Source of the DNA: Treponema denticola
GTDB taxonomy: Bacteria > Spirochaetota > Spirochaetia > Treponematales > Treponemataceae
Reading direction: 5' to 3'
Length of the DNA: 64,000 nt
Assembly: GCF_024400535.1 (NCBI RefSeq)
Contig: NZ_CP038800.1
Location: 2,232,001 to 2,296,000 of the forward strand
The notes below the pieces were generated by a model. The model made no database searches. It was not told the DNA's origin and worked only from the letters and a program-made list of their open reading frames with translations. Position 1 is the stretch's first letter; each line of letters begins with the position of its first letter. Position numbers and translations under genes: made by a program. Positions 24,435 to 31,090 of this stretch are shown here, one piece after another.

Positions 24435-25634
24435 CTATTTTTTTTCTTTTCGATTTAGAATAACTTTTTTATTTTCCCTTATAACGGTAAGAGAATCAAA
24501 ATCTAAACTTTCAATTCCCGATAAAAAAACGTCATAGCCTTTTTCATAGCCCAGTTTTTCAATACAGTCTTTAAAAGGCACTCCATTGATTTCAATAATT
24601 TTATCACTGTTTTTAATATCTGTTATATTTATAAGAGGATTTTCATTATTTTTCCATTTTAACCATAGAGCATTTAATTTACGGTACAAAACAACTTCTT
24701 CAATTTTATATTCTTTAAAATCGGAAGTAAAATTATCGGGTTTAAAAATATATACCGAATTATTGTAATAATCAAAAATCCAATTTAACTTGGATATAAA
24801 TATCATACCTGCTACTATATCCTCTGCAGCAAATATAAATTTTTTAGAGAATTTATATGTCTGATACACAATATCACCAATAGTAATATTATTTAATTTT
24901 ATCCCTTTTTGAGACAGGCACAATTTACCATTAATTTTCATAGGGGAAACAATAGTGTTATACTGCGTTTCAATGTTTTTTAAAACAACCGAATCGGTAA
25001 AAGTTATTTTATTATCGATATCCAAAAAAACACCTGCTGCACACGAATCTACGAGTAACTTATATTTTTTATTTTCAACTTCTACAGGCATCAAACTTTT
25101 TTTATCTATCTTTACTTTTTCATATCTTGAGTATTCCTTATCATCGAAAATCTGCCGAGGAATAAGATACCCTTTCCCTTTTGAATAATCTAATTTTAAA
25201 ATACATTTTTGTAAAATATCAGTACCGATTATTCCGTGAATATTTTTTAGCATAAAATCATCAAGTTCACCAATAACAAATTGTAACTTTCCGAAATTAA
25301 AACTTCCTATTTTTAATACATCCTTTGATTTCCATCTGCCGCCAAGGCTAATACCGCTTCCTGAAAATGTCTTAATAATTGTAGGAAATAAAAACCTCTT
25401 ACCGATTTTATTTGCAAATTCTTCTGAGATGACCGAAGAATCACATCCTGTATCTATCATTAAGTTACAAGACACATTACCAAGTTTTGCCGGAAGAACT
25501 ATCCTAGCTTCAGAACGTACTTCAAATTCAAATATTTTTTCTTGATTATTAATATTCTTTTCAGTAAGTCCTTTACATGAAAATAGAATCAAACAAAGTA
25601 AAAAAAATAAAAATCTCCGGCAAAGCTTTAACAT
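24435..25634 (-). CDS. Retropepsin-like aspartic protease lipoprotein with C-terminal PDZ-like region
   Basis: 399 residues. Signal peptide with lipobox LFSC (Cys20), then two retropepsin-like halves. The first has a clear catalytic motif LMIDTGCDSSVIS (Asp61-Thr-Gly). The second has LLVDSCAAG (Asp196-Ser-Cys, a weaker variant). The last 70 residues (INITDIKNSDKIIEINGVPF) look like a PDZ domain. Such duplicated aspartyl-protease/PDZ proteins are known in Bacteroidetes and spirochaetes with unclear substrates. It is translationally coupled to the leader-only ORF upstream (TGTTAA overlaps the ATG) and followed two bases later by the C39 transporter. A role in trimming or sensing exported peptides is inference from this position. 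Confidence 0.78.
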   Translation of the reverse strand: MLKLCRRFLFFLLCLILFSCKGLTEKNINNQEKIFEFEVRSEARIVLPAKLGNVSCNLMIDTGCDSSVISEEFANKIGKRFLFPTIIKTFSGSGISLGGRWKSKDVLKIGSFNFGKLQFVIGELDDFMLKNIHGIIGTDILQKCILKLDYSKGKGYLIPRQIFDDKEYSRYEKVKIDKKSLMPVEVENKKYKLLVDSCAAGVFLDIDNKITFTDSVVLKNIETQYNTIVSPMKINGKLCLSQKGIKLNNITIGDIVYQTYKFSKKFIFAAEDIVAGMIFISKLNWIFDYYNNSVYIFKPDNFTSDFKEYKIEEVVLYRKLNALWLKWKNNENPLINITDIKNSDKIIEINGVPFKDCIEKLGYEKGYDVFLSGIESLDFDSLTVIRENKKVILNRKEKK

Positions 25635-25708
25635 TTTATTCTATCCTCAACCATCACCATCTCTGTTTCAGACACAGGCTGAAACCCATTGTTCAATAAA
25701 TCTTTCAT
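25628..25708 (-). CDS. Leader-only ORF at the head of the exporter operon
   Basis: 26 codons. The first 21 residues are the island's conserved leader (MKDLLNNGFQPVSETEMVMV, then Glu), but the two glycines and the whole tail are replaced by DRIKC-stop. The stop overlaps the start of the aspartic protease gene. It has the standard promoter and inverted repeat upstream. It looks like a precursor gene whose tail was deleted, now serving at most as a translational lead-in. Confidence 0.7.
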   Translation of the reverse strand: MKDLLNNGFQPVSETEMVMVEDRIKC

Positions 25709-25720
25709 AAAAACTACTTT

Positions 25721-25742
25721 GTTTAGGTTCCTACACCTAAAC
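25721..25742 (-). promoter_or_regulatory. Leader inverted repeat, exporter operon
   Basis: GTTTAGG (25721-25727) and CCTAAAC (25736-25742), eight-base loop, upstream of the leader-only ORF. Same element as before the peptide precursors. Confidence 0.65.
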
Positions 25743-25779
25743 CCAAATATTTTTAGTCTTTTAAAAAAAACTTACTTTA

Positions 25780-25807
25780 AGTGTACCATACTTTTGCAAT
25801 ATGTCAA
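25780..25807 (-). promoter_or_regulatory. Promoter of the exporter operon
   Basis: TTGACA (25802-25807), 16 bases, TACACT (25780-25785). Nearly the same sequence as the module promoters, so exporter and peptides should be expressed together. Confidence 0.75.
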
Positions 25808-25821
25808 GTGTTTCTATAAAA

Positions 25822-25922
25822 TAAACCGCAAGGAACGCCAAGGCCGCAAAGAGATATTAAAGACTTGGTTATAAAAACATCTTAAAAAATTCTTTGCGTA
25901 CTTCGTGAGCTTGGCGGTTAAA
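25822..25922. repeat. Palindromic repeat R5
   Basis: Same family as R3/R4; abuts the stop codon of S41 module 5 (25923) on one side and the exporter-operon promoter on the other. Confidence 0.88.
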
Positions 25923-27209
25923 TTAATCTCTCGATTCTAATTTTCTTATAGTTTCCAAACATGTCTCTAAGGCATCTTTACCGGGAAGATTATAAATATC
26001 GGGGGCGGTTCCAAATTCGTCTGTACAATATCCATCTTCAGTTAAACCGTACATAAAATCAAACTTTATCAATAAACCGCTGTTAGGTAAAACTATATAA
26101 ACAGGATATATTCCATTTGTGCCCGCTCCACCGGTCCTTTCGCCGACTAGTTTTGCAAACCCCGTGTTTTTACAAACATCAGCAAAACGATCTGCCGCCG
26201 AATATGAACCCCCATTTACAAGAAGCCAAAATTTTTTACCTGTACGAGGTTTATGACCGAATATAGGTTTAGAGGCCAATACATTTTTAAGTTTTATAGC
26301 CTCATCATTTTTTACTGTCCCGCAATTTTTTACATTGGGTATTTCAGATTTTTCTATCTTTTCTTTTGTTTTAGGATATTCTTTAAAAAGATCTTTTATC
26401 CAAATATTTGTATATTTGTTTTCATTATAAAGATAATAGTAAAAAAAGCTTATATTTTTTTCTAAATTAGGAGTTATTAAACATTCATAATTGCGTTCAG
26501 AGCCGCCGCCATTATTTCTTATATCAATTATTATATGTTTATAATTATAAGTTTCAATAAAGAACTCATCAACAAATTTTATATATTCATTTCTTTCAAA
26601 ATTCGAATCTATATAAAATGAATGAATTTTAATATAGGCTATTTTACCTTCTTCAATTACGTTTTTATTTACTTTTAACTTATTATTAGTATTATTATTT
26701 ACAAGCATAGGAAATCTATTAGTAAGAGAAGATATAAATATTTTTTTTTGAGTATTAAGTTCCGATACCTTCCTCAACTTATTGTAAAATGAATTAATGA
26801 GAGGCATATCTTTTATGAAATTCTTATATATAGGTATTGTATAAAAATTAGAGCGAAAATCATAATAATTAGCGGGATAAAGGTGTCCCATGTACCTACC
26901 ATTTGTAATTTTTCTGCATAAATCCATATAGAAAGAATAATATCCATACTGCATCATAGGATCCGTTAAATACCTATATCCAGACTGCCTTATTTCTTTT
27001 AAATCCGCTCCCTTGCGTTCACAAACTTCGGTAAAGGGGTAGCCGTTATAAATAAAATCCCAAAAATATTCATAGTCGGCTTTCATTTTTTCGGCAGAAA
27101 TAAAACCGGATATTGTATCATGTTTTTTTGAGATGAGAAGAGAAATTATAATATATAATGATATAAAAGAAACCCAAATGGCTTTAAGTATTAGTTTTTT
27201 CCTTTTCAT
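25923..27209 (-). CDS. S41-family protease-like membrane-anchored protein, module 5
   Basis: 428 residues from MKRKKLILKAIWVSFIS (start 27209, aligned with module 4; the frame runs open further to 27236). Membrane segment, FISAEKMKADYEYFWDFIYN, a central region unlike module 4 (contains ITKFINDM-like and NTNNKLKVNKN stretches), KIAYIKIHSFY, HIIIDIRNNGGGSERN, the Ser motif GSYSAADRFADVCK, LVGERTGGAGTN (Arg for Asn) and the common end NLPGKDALETCLETIRKLES. First and last thirds nearly equal module 4; the middle does not. It follows the module 5 precursor. Confidence 0.78.
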   Translation of the reverse strand: MKRKKLILKAIWVSFISLYIIISLLISKKHDTISGFISAEKMKADYEYFWDFIYNGYPFTEVCERKGADLKEIRQSGYRYLTDPMMQYGYYSFYMDLCRKITNGRYMGHLYPANYYDFRSNFYTIPIYKNFIKDMPLINSFYNKLRKVSELNTQKKIFISSLTNRFPMLVNNNTNNKLKVNKNVIEEGKIAYIKIHSFYIDSNFERNEYIKFVDEFFIETYNYKHIIIDIRNNGGGSERNYECLITPNLEKNISFFYYYLYNENKYTNIWIKDLFKEYPKTKEKIEKSEIPNVKNCGTVKNDEAIKLKNVLASKPIFGHKPRTGKKFWLLVNGGSYSAADRFADVCKNTGFAKLVGERTGGAGTNGIYPVYIVLPNSGLLIKFDFMYGLTEDGYCTDEFGTAPDIYNLPGKDALETCLETIRKLESRD

Positions 27210-27229
27210 TGTATTATACATATATAAAG

Positions 27230-27258
27230 CCCACACAGCCTATAAAAGACCGTGCAGG
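27230..27258 (-). terminator. Hairpin between peptide 5 and S41-5
   Basis: In the RNA CCUGCACGGUCU pairs over twelve positions with AGGCUGUGUGGG, using several G-U pairs. Compared with the module 4 hairpin, changed bases keep the pairing, which supports a selected RNA structure. Confidence 0.65.
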
Positions 27259-27280
27259 TTTTTCCTTGGATCATATTACC

Positions 27281-27466
27281 CTATTGGTTGGAGTATGAAT
27301 TATTTCCTCCTCCTCCAGTTCCAGGTTCGGGATCATTGGGATATTGTCCTGCATCGTCAGGAGCAGGACCGGGTTCAACTCCCGGAGGTGTAGGGCTTCC
27401 TCCCTCAACCATTACCATCTCCGTTTCAGACACAGGCTGAAACCCTTTGTTCAATAAATCTTTTAT
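27281..27466 (-). CDS. Double-glycine leader peptide precursor with ATA in start position (module 5)
   Basis: The frame reads KDLLNKGFQPVSETEMVMV-EGG, then SPTPPGVEPGPAPDDAGQYP, NDPEPGTGGGGNN and ends SYSNQ-stop (27281). The codon aligned with the starts of the other precursors is ATA (27464-27466), although a good AAGGAG stands seven bases before it. Translation would need an ATA start or the TTG at 27454, which would drop four residues. Either a rarely started gene or a recent loss. About 60 residues if read from the ATA. Confidence 0.65.
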   Translation of the reverse strand: MKDLLNKGFQPVSETEMVMVEGGSPTPPGVEPGPAPDDAGQYPNDPEPGTGGGGNNSYSNQ

Positions 27467-27480
27467 AAAACAACTCCTTT

Positions 27481-27502
27481 GTTTAGGTTCCTACGCCTAA
27501 AT
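27481..27502 (-). promoter_or_regulatory. Leader inverted repeat, module 5
   Basis: GTTTAGG (27481-27487) against CCTAAAT (27496-27502): one end pair is lost compared with the other copies. Confidence 0.5.
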
Positions 27503-27539
27503 CCAAATATTTTTAGTCTTTTAAAAAGGCCTTACTTTA

Positions 27540-27567
27540 AGTGTACCATACTTTTGCAATATGTCAA
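27540..27567 (-). promoter_or_regulatory. Promoter of module 5
   Basis: TTGACA (27562-27567), 16 bases, TACACT (27540-27545) on the minus strand. Confidence 0.75.
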
Positions 27568-27581
27568 GTGTTTCTATAAAA

Positions 27582-27682
27582 TAAACCGCAAGGAACGCCA
27601 AGACCGCAAAGGGATATTAAAGATTTGGTTATAAAAACACCCTAAAAAATTCTTTGCGTTCTTAGCGGGCTCTGCGGTTAAA
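27582..27682. repeat. Palindromic repeat R6
   Basis: Same family and length as R5; abuts the stop codon of S41 module 6 (27683). Confidence 0.88.
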
Positions 27683-28906
27683 TTAATCTCTCGATTCTAA
27701 CTTTCTTATCTCTTCCAAGCAGGTCTCTAAGGCATCTTTACCGGGGAGATTATAAATATCGGGGGCGGTGCCTGTTTCGTCATGACAAGAGCCGTCAGGG
27801 TTGAGACTGTACATGAAATCAAACATTATCAATAAACCGCTATTAGGTAAAACTATATGCATAGGCCAGTGAATGCCTCCGCCAGATCCGCCTGTATTTT
27901 CTCCTACTAAAGTTGCAAAACCTATCCTTTTACAAGTATCGGCTAGCTCGTCAGATGCCGAATAAGTTTTTCTACTTATAAGAATCCAGAATTTTTTATC
28001 TTTACAAGGTTTATAATTCAATATTGGTCTTACCGCAACATAGTCTTTAATATAAAAAGCCTTATCAAATTTTTCTTTCTCTCTATTACCAATATTCGGC
28101 ACTTTTGATATATCAATTTTTTTAATACGATTATTTTTTTGAAATAAAATATCTATATAAGGTTTGGTAAATTTATTTTCAGTATATAAGCCGTATTTTT
28201 CAAAATAAGTATTTCTTTTTATATTTCCTTCAATTAAATAAACAGCATTTTCAGGAAAACCGCCTTTATTTTCTGAAATATCTATAATTATGTGTTCATA
28301 GTTTTCAGTTTGAATAAAAAAATCATTAACAGCCTTTATATATGCCTCTTGTTCATTATATGTTGATTGATAAAAAGAATTAATTTTAATGTAAGCAATA
28401 TTATTCTCATCGATTATTTTTTTTGTGATAGTCAAATCATATTCATTTTTATTTTTTCCGTATTCTTTTACCACGTTTTCATAAAATTTTGTTATAAGCG
28501 GAATATATGATGATAAAACAATGTTGGATTCTTGTTGGTAAAAGTGTTCTTTATAAGCATGTTGTGAAACCGCAAATAAATGTCCAAAGTGTTTCTTTGA
28601 GCTAATCTTTTCACATAGAGAATAATAAAAACTACAATACTCGGCTTCAGTTTTTAATTTTTTTAAATCCTCATAAGTTTCATTCTTTATTTGTTTTAAA
28701 TCGCCTCCAGCTCTTTCACACACTTCAGTAAAAGGATAACCCGTATAAATAAAGTCCCAAAAATATTCATAATCTGCCTTCATTTTTTTATAAGAGATAA
28801 AACGCAACGAACCATCTTTTTTTTTGGAAAGAACAACAGAAAATAATAAAAGACAACTAATAAAAAGTATAAAAATACTATTAATAAATAGATTTATTTT
28901 CTTCAA
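27683..28906 (-). CDS. S41-family protease-like membrane-anchored protein, module 6
   Basis: 407 residues from a TTG start (28906) with GAGGAT eight bases before it. Membrane segment (IFILFISCLLLFSVVLS), FISYKKMKADYEYFWDFIYT, IAYIKINSFYQS, HIIIDISENKGGFPEN (the usual R-x-N-GG is altered to S-E-N-K-GG), the Ser motif KTYSASDELADTCK and LVGENTGGSGGG. Ends ALETCLEEIRKLES. It is the shortest of the seven. The altered strand before the GG could lower activity. It follows an intact precursor. Confidence 0.78.
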   Translation of the reverse strand: MKKINLFINSIFILFISCLLLFSVVLSKKKDGSLRFISYKKMKADYEYFWDFIYTGYPFTEVCERAGGDLKQIKNETYEDLKKLKTEAEYCSFYYSLCEKISSKKHFGHLFAVSQHAYKEHFYQQESNIVLSSYIPLITKFYENVVKEYGKNKNEYDLTITKKIIDENNIAYIKINSFYQSTYNEQEAYIKAVNDFFIQTENYEHIIIDISENKGGFPENAVYLIEGNIKRNTYFEKYGLYTENKFTKPYIDILFQKNNRIKKIDISKVPNIGNREKEKFDKAFYIKDYVAVRPILNYKPCKDKKFWILISRKTYSASDELADTCKRIGFATLVGENTGGSGGGIHWPMHIVLPNSGLLIMFDFMYSLNPDGSCHDETGTAPDIYNLPGKDALETCLEEIRKLESRD

Positions 28907-28933
28907 TACTTATCCTCATATATAGTTCAAACT

Positions 28934-28955
28934 GACAGAGGCTTCTGCCTCTGTC
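28934..28955 (-). terminator. Hairpin between peptide 6 and S41-6
   Basis: GACAGAGGC-ttct-GCCTCTGTC, nine perfect pairs (28934-28955), right after the precursor stop. No long T-run follows, so it may be only a partial terminator. Confidence 0.7.
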
Positions 28956-28960
28956 AAATT

Positions 28961-29152
28961 CTAGTTGTTATTATTCAATGGAGGAGCAGCCGGAATCTTT
29001 ACTCCGCCTTTTTTGGGTTGTTTTGGATATTGTCCTGCATCATCAGGAGCAGGACCGGGTTCAACTCCCGGAGGTGTAGGGCTTCCTCCCTCAACCATTA
29101 CCATCTCCGTTTCAGTTACAGGCTGAAACCCATTGTTCAATAAATCTTTCAC
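28961..29152 (-). CDS. Double-glycine leader peptide precursor (module 6)
   Basis: 63 residues, GTG start. Leader MKDLLNNGFQPVTETEMVMV plus EGG, then the shared SPTPPGVEPGPAPDDAGQYP block, then its own end: PKQPKKGGVKIPAAPPLNNNN. Predicted tail of 40 residues after Gly23, Pro/Lys/Asn-rich and without cysteine. Confidence 0.8.
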   Translation of the reverse strand: MKDLLNNGFQPVTETEMVMVEGGSPTPPGVEPGPAPDDAGQYPKQPKKGGVKIPAAPPLNNNN

Positions 29153-29164
29153 AAAAACTACTTT

Positions 29165-29186
29165 GTTTAGGCTGCTACACCTAAAC
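29165..29186 (-). promoter_or_regulatory. Leader inverted repeat, module 6
   Basis: GTTTAGG (29165-29171) and CCTAAAC (29180-29186), eight-base loop. Confidence 0.65.
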
Positions 29187-29223
29187 TTAAATATTTTTAG
29201 TCTTTTAAAAAGATCTTACTTTA

Positions 29224-29251
29224 AGTGTACCATACTTTTGCAATATGTCAA
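29224..29251 (-). promoter_or_regulatory. Promoter of module 6
   Basis: TTGACA (29246-29251), 16 bases, TACACT (29224-29229) on the minus strand. Confidence 0.75.
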
Positions 29252-29265
29252 GTGTTTCTATAAAA

Positions 29266-29367
29266 TAAACCGCAAGGAACGCCAAGGCCACAAAGGGATA
29301 TTAAAGATTTGGTTATAAAAACACCCTAAAAAATTCTTTGCGCCCTTCGCGTGCTTGGCGGTTAAAT
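29266..29367. repeat. Palindromic repeat R7
   Basis: Same family as R3-R6. Here it is not directly against an S41 stop codon: a 38-base relic (29384-29421) and the end of module 7 follow. Confidence 0.88.
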
Positions 29368-29383
29368 TAACCAATGACACTTG

Positions 29384-29421
29384 TTGCTCCATCAAAAGTT
29401 TGTCCTCTCCCCTAACTTTTT
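29384..29421 (-). pseudogene. 38-base relic of an S41 gene end
   Basis: Identical to 16338-16375, the last codons of S41 module 2 (…KKLGERTNF-stop) and the bases after them. It lies just downstream of the stop of S41 module 7, between it and R7. It is the leftover of a module-2-type gene that module 7 replaced. Confidence 0.7.
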
Positions 29422-29427
29422 TATTTA

Positions 29428-30756
29428 TCAATTCCTTTTTAGCTGACTTTCAATTAAATGTATTTCAGCTAAGCAAGTCTCTAAAGCATCTTTATCGGGG
29501 AGATTTTTTATATGCGGAGATGTTCCCGTCTCACTGTTACATGAACCGTCAGGATTAAATCCGTAGCCCATATCGCTTTGAATTAGCATATGACTCTTGG
29601 GAAGTTTTAAGTAAAGGCGATTTGGTAAAAGATTGAGCCCCTCTCCTCCAGTGTTAGCACCGACTACTGTAGCAAAATTTATATAGGCATCATTTTTATA
29701 TTTTGCAAAATACGCAAACTGATCTCCAGCAGAAATAGTATCAGGCCCTATCAATATCCATACTCTGCCTTGGAAATTTATTCTTTCTTCAGAAGGCCTT
29801 ATGGTAAAACCTGAATCGATAGCCGAATCAAATTCTTTTCTGTCTTCCTTATTCAAATTAGCAAAATCGCTATCATCTATATTGTCCTTTGTCCCGAAAG
29901 GTTTATCAAAAAAATTATCTTCAAGTATTTTATAAAATTTATTTTTGCTGTTATAAGCAACTAAAGCAAAATATGTGATAGGCTCTTTAATAAGAGGAGC
30001 AACTATATACTTACGCCATAGATAGGAATGACCGCCTGAATTTTCACGCAAATCTATAATAAGATGTTTATATCCTTCAAAAGATTTTAATATACCGGTT
30101 AAATTTTGAATATAAGCATCATGAGCTCCATAGGGTGAAAAACCTTTTATATTGAGATAAGCTATTGCTTTATCTTCAATTATTCGGCTTTCAAGCATTG
30201 CGGCATTTGCCTCGTCAAAGCTGCGTTTATCTACAGGTATCTCGACTCCATATTTTTTTTCTAAGCCTCCGAGCTTATCTTGTTTTAGAGATTGAACCAT
30301 ATTCATTACAGCTTTTTCATAAAAACGGTTTACTTCATCATCCGTATCGTAAATACGCGTGTTTTGAACTTTTCTTGTTTTAGTATCTGTTTGATTAGGG
30401 TCATAAATGCTTAGATGCCCTATCTGTCTATTACCTGTTATTCTATTAAACATACCGAGATAAAATAAACAATACTCATATTCATTTCTAGGTTCATTAA
30501 GACGATTCAAATACTCTTCCTTAATGTTTTTTAAATCGGCCCCGGCTCTGATACATACATTTTTAAAAGGATAACCGTTTTCAACGAAGTCCCAAACATA
30601 ATCAAAATCATCTTGCATCTTTTGTTTAGGCATAAAAGTATCTTTATATAAAGCATATTCCTTTTGATATGGAATATAATAAATAAAGATAACGCAAGCT
30701 GCAATTCCGGCAAGAACTAAAACTGTGATAAGTGTAAATAATGTTCTTTTATTCAT
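29428..30756 (-). CDS. S41-family protease-like membrane-anchored protein, module 7 (no peptide)
   Basis: 442 residues. The N-terminal 80 residues (membrane anchor TLITVLVLAGIAACVIFIYY, then FMPKQKMQDDFDYVWDFVEN) are nearly the same as module 1; the middle differs. Core motifs: IAYLNIKGFSPYG, HLIIDLRENSGGHSYLW, the Ser motif DTISAGDQFAYFAK, VVGANTGGEGLN (Ala for Glu). The end is the most divergent of the seven: IKNLPDKDALETCLAEIHLIES. Good AAAGG ribosome site. It stands alone behind a module promoter and hairpin, without any precursor. Confidence 0.78.
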   Translation of the reverse strand: MNKRTLFTLITVLVLAGIAACVIFIYYIPYQKEYALYKDTFMPKQKMQDDFDYVWDFVENGYPFKNVCIRAGADLKNIKEEYLNRLNEPRNEYEYCLFYLGMFNRITGNRQIGHLSIYDPNQTDTKTRKVQNTRIYDTDDEVNRFYEKAVMNMVQSLKQDKLGGLEKKYGVEIPVDKRSFDEANAAMLESRIIEDKAIAYLNIKGFSPYGAHDAYIQNLTGILKSFEGYKHLIIDLRENSGGHSYLWRKYIVAPLIKEPITYFALVAYNSKNKFYKILEDNFFDKPFGTKDNIDDSDFANLNKEDRKEFDSAIDSGFTIRPSEERINFQGRVWILIGPDTISAGDQFAYFAKYKNDAYINFATVVGANTGGEGLNLLPNRLYLKLPKSHMLIQSDMGYGFNPDGSCNSETGTSPHIKNLPDKDALETCLAEIHLIESQLKRN

Positions 30757-30771
30757 ATAAAACCTTTTTTT

Positions 30772-30791
30772 TATAGACCGCTAGACCTATA
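30772..30791 (-). terminator. Hairpin in the 5' leader of S41-7
   Basis: In the RNA UAUAGGUC-uagc-GGUCUAUA: eight pairs with two G-U pairs (30772-30791). Same location relative to the S41 start as the inter-gene hairpins of other modules, but with no peptide gene before it. Confidence 0.55.
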
Positions 30792-30824
30792 AGCAAATAA
30801 ATTCAATATTATTTTCTATAAAAA

Positions 30825-30852
30825 AGTATAGCATACTTTATTTATTCGTCAA
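30825..30852 (-). promoter_or_regulatory. Promoter of module 7
   Basis: TTGACG (30847-30852), 16 bases, TATACT (30825-30830) on the minus strand; closest to the module 1 promoter. Confidence 0.7.
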
Positions 30853-30884
30853 GTGATGTTTACAAATATTTTATCTATTTTTAA

Positions 30885-30985
30885 TAAACCGCAGCGAACG
30901 CCAAGACCGCAAAGGGATATTAAAGATTTGGTTATAAAAACACCCTAAAAAATTCTTTGTGTCCTTTGCGAGCTCCGCGGTTAAA
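30885..30985. repeat. Palindromic repeat R8
   Basis: TAAACCGCAGCGAACGCCAA / CTTTGCGAGCTCCGCGG arms as in R1 and R2. It closes the island on the right, before efp. Confidence 0.85.
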
Positions 30986-31034
30986 GCGGAGAACTAAAAG
31001 CTAAATTAACGAAAAATTTTTAAAATCAAGACTC

Positions 31035-31063
31035 TTGCATAAAAACATCAAAAATGCTAAAAT
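31035..31063 (+). promoter_or_regulatory. Possible promoter of efp
   Basis: TTGCAT (31035-31040), 17 bases, TAAAAT (31058-31063), followed 28 bases later by the ATG with a GAGGTG site. The -35 match is weak. Confidence 0.4.
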
Positions 31064-31090
31064 ATCGCACAATTTTAAATGAGGTGAAAA

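Noticed and set aside
14290-30985. Regularly spaced repeats considered as a CRISPR array
   Set aside because: The units are ~100 bp palindromes spaced about 1.5 kb or more apart with genes between them; there are no 28-36 base repeats with similar-sized spacers and no cas genes.
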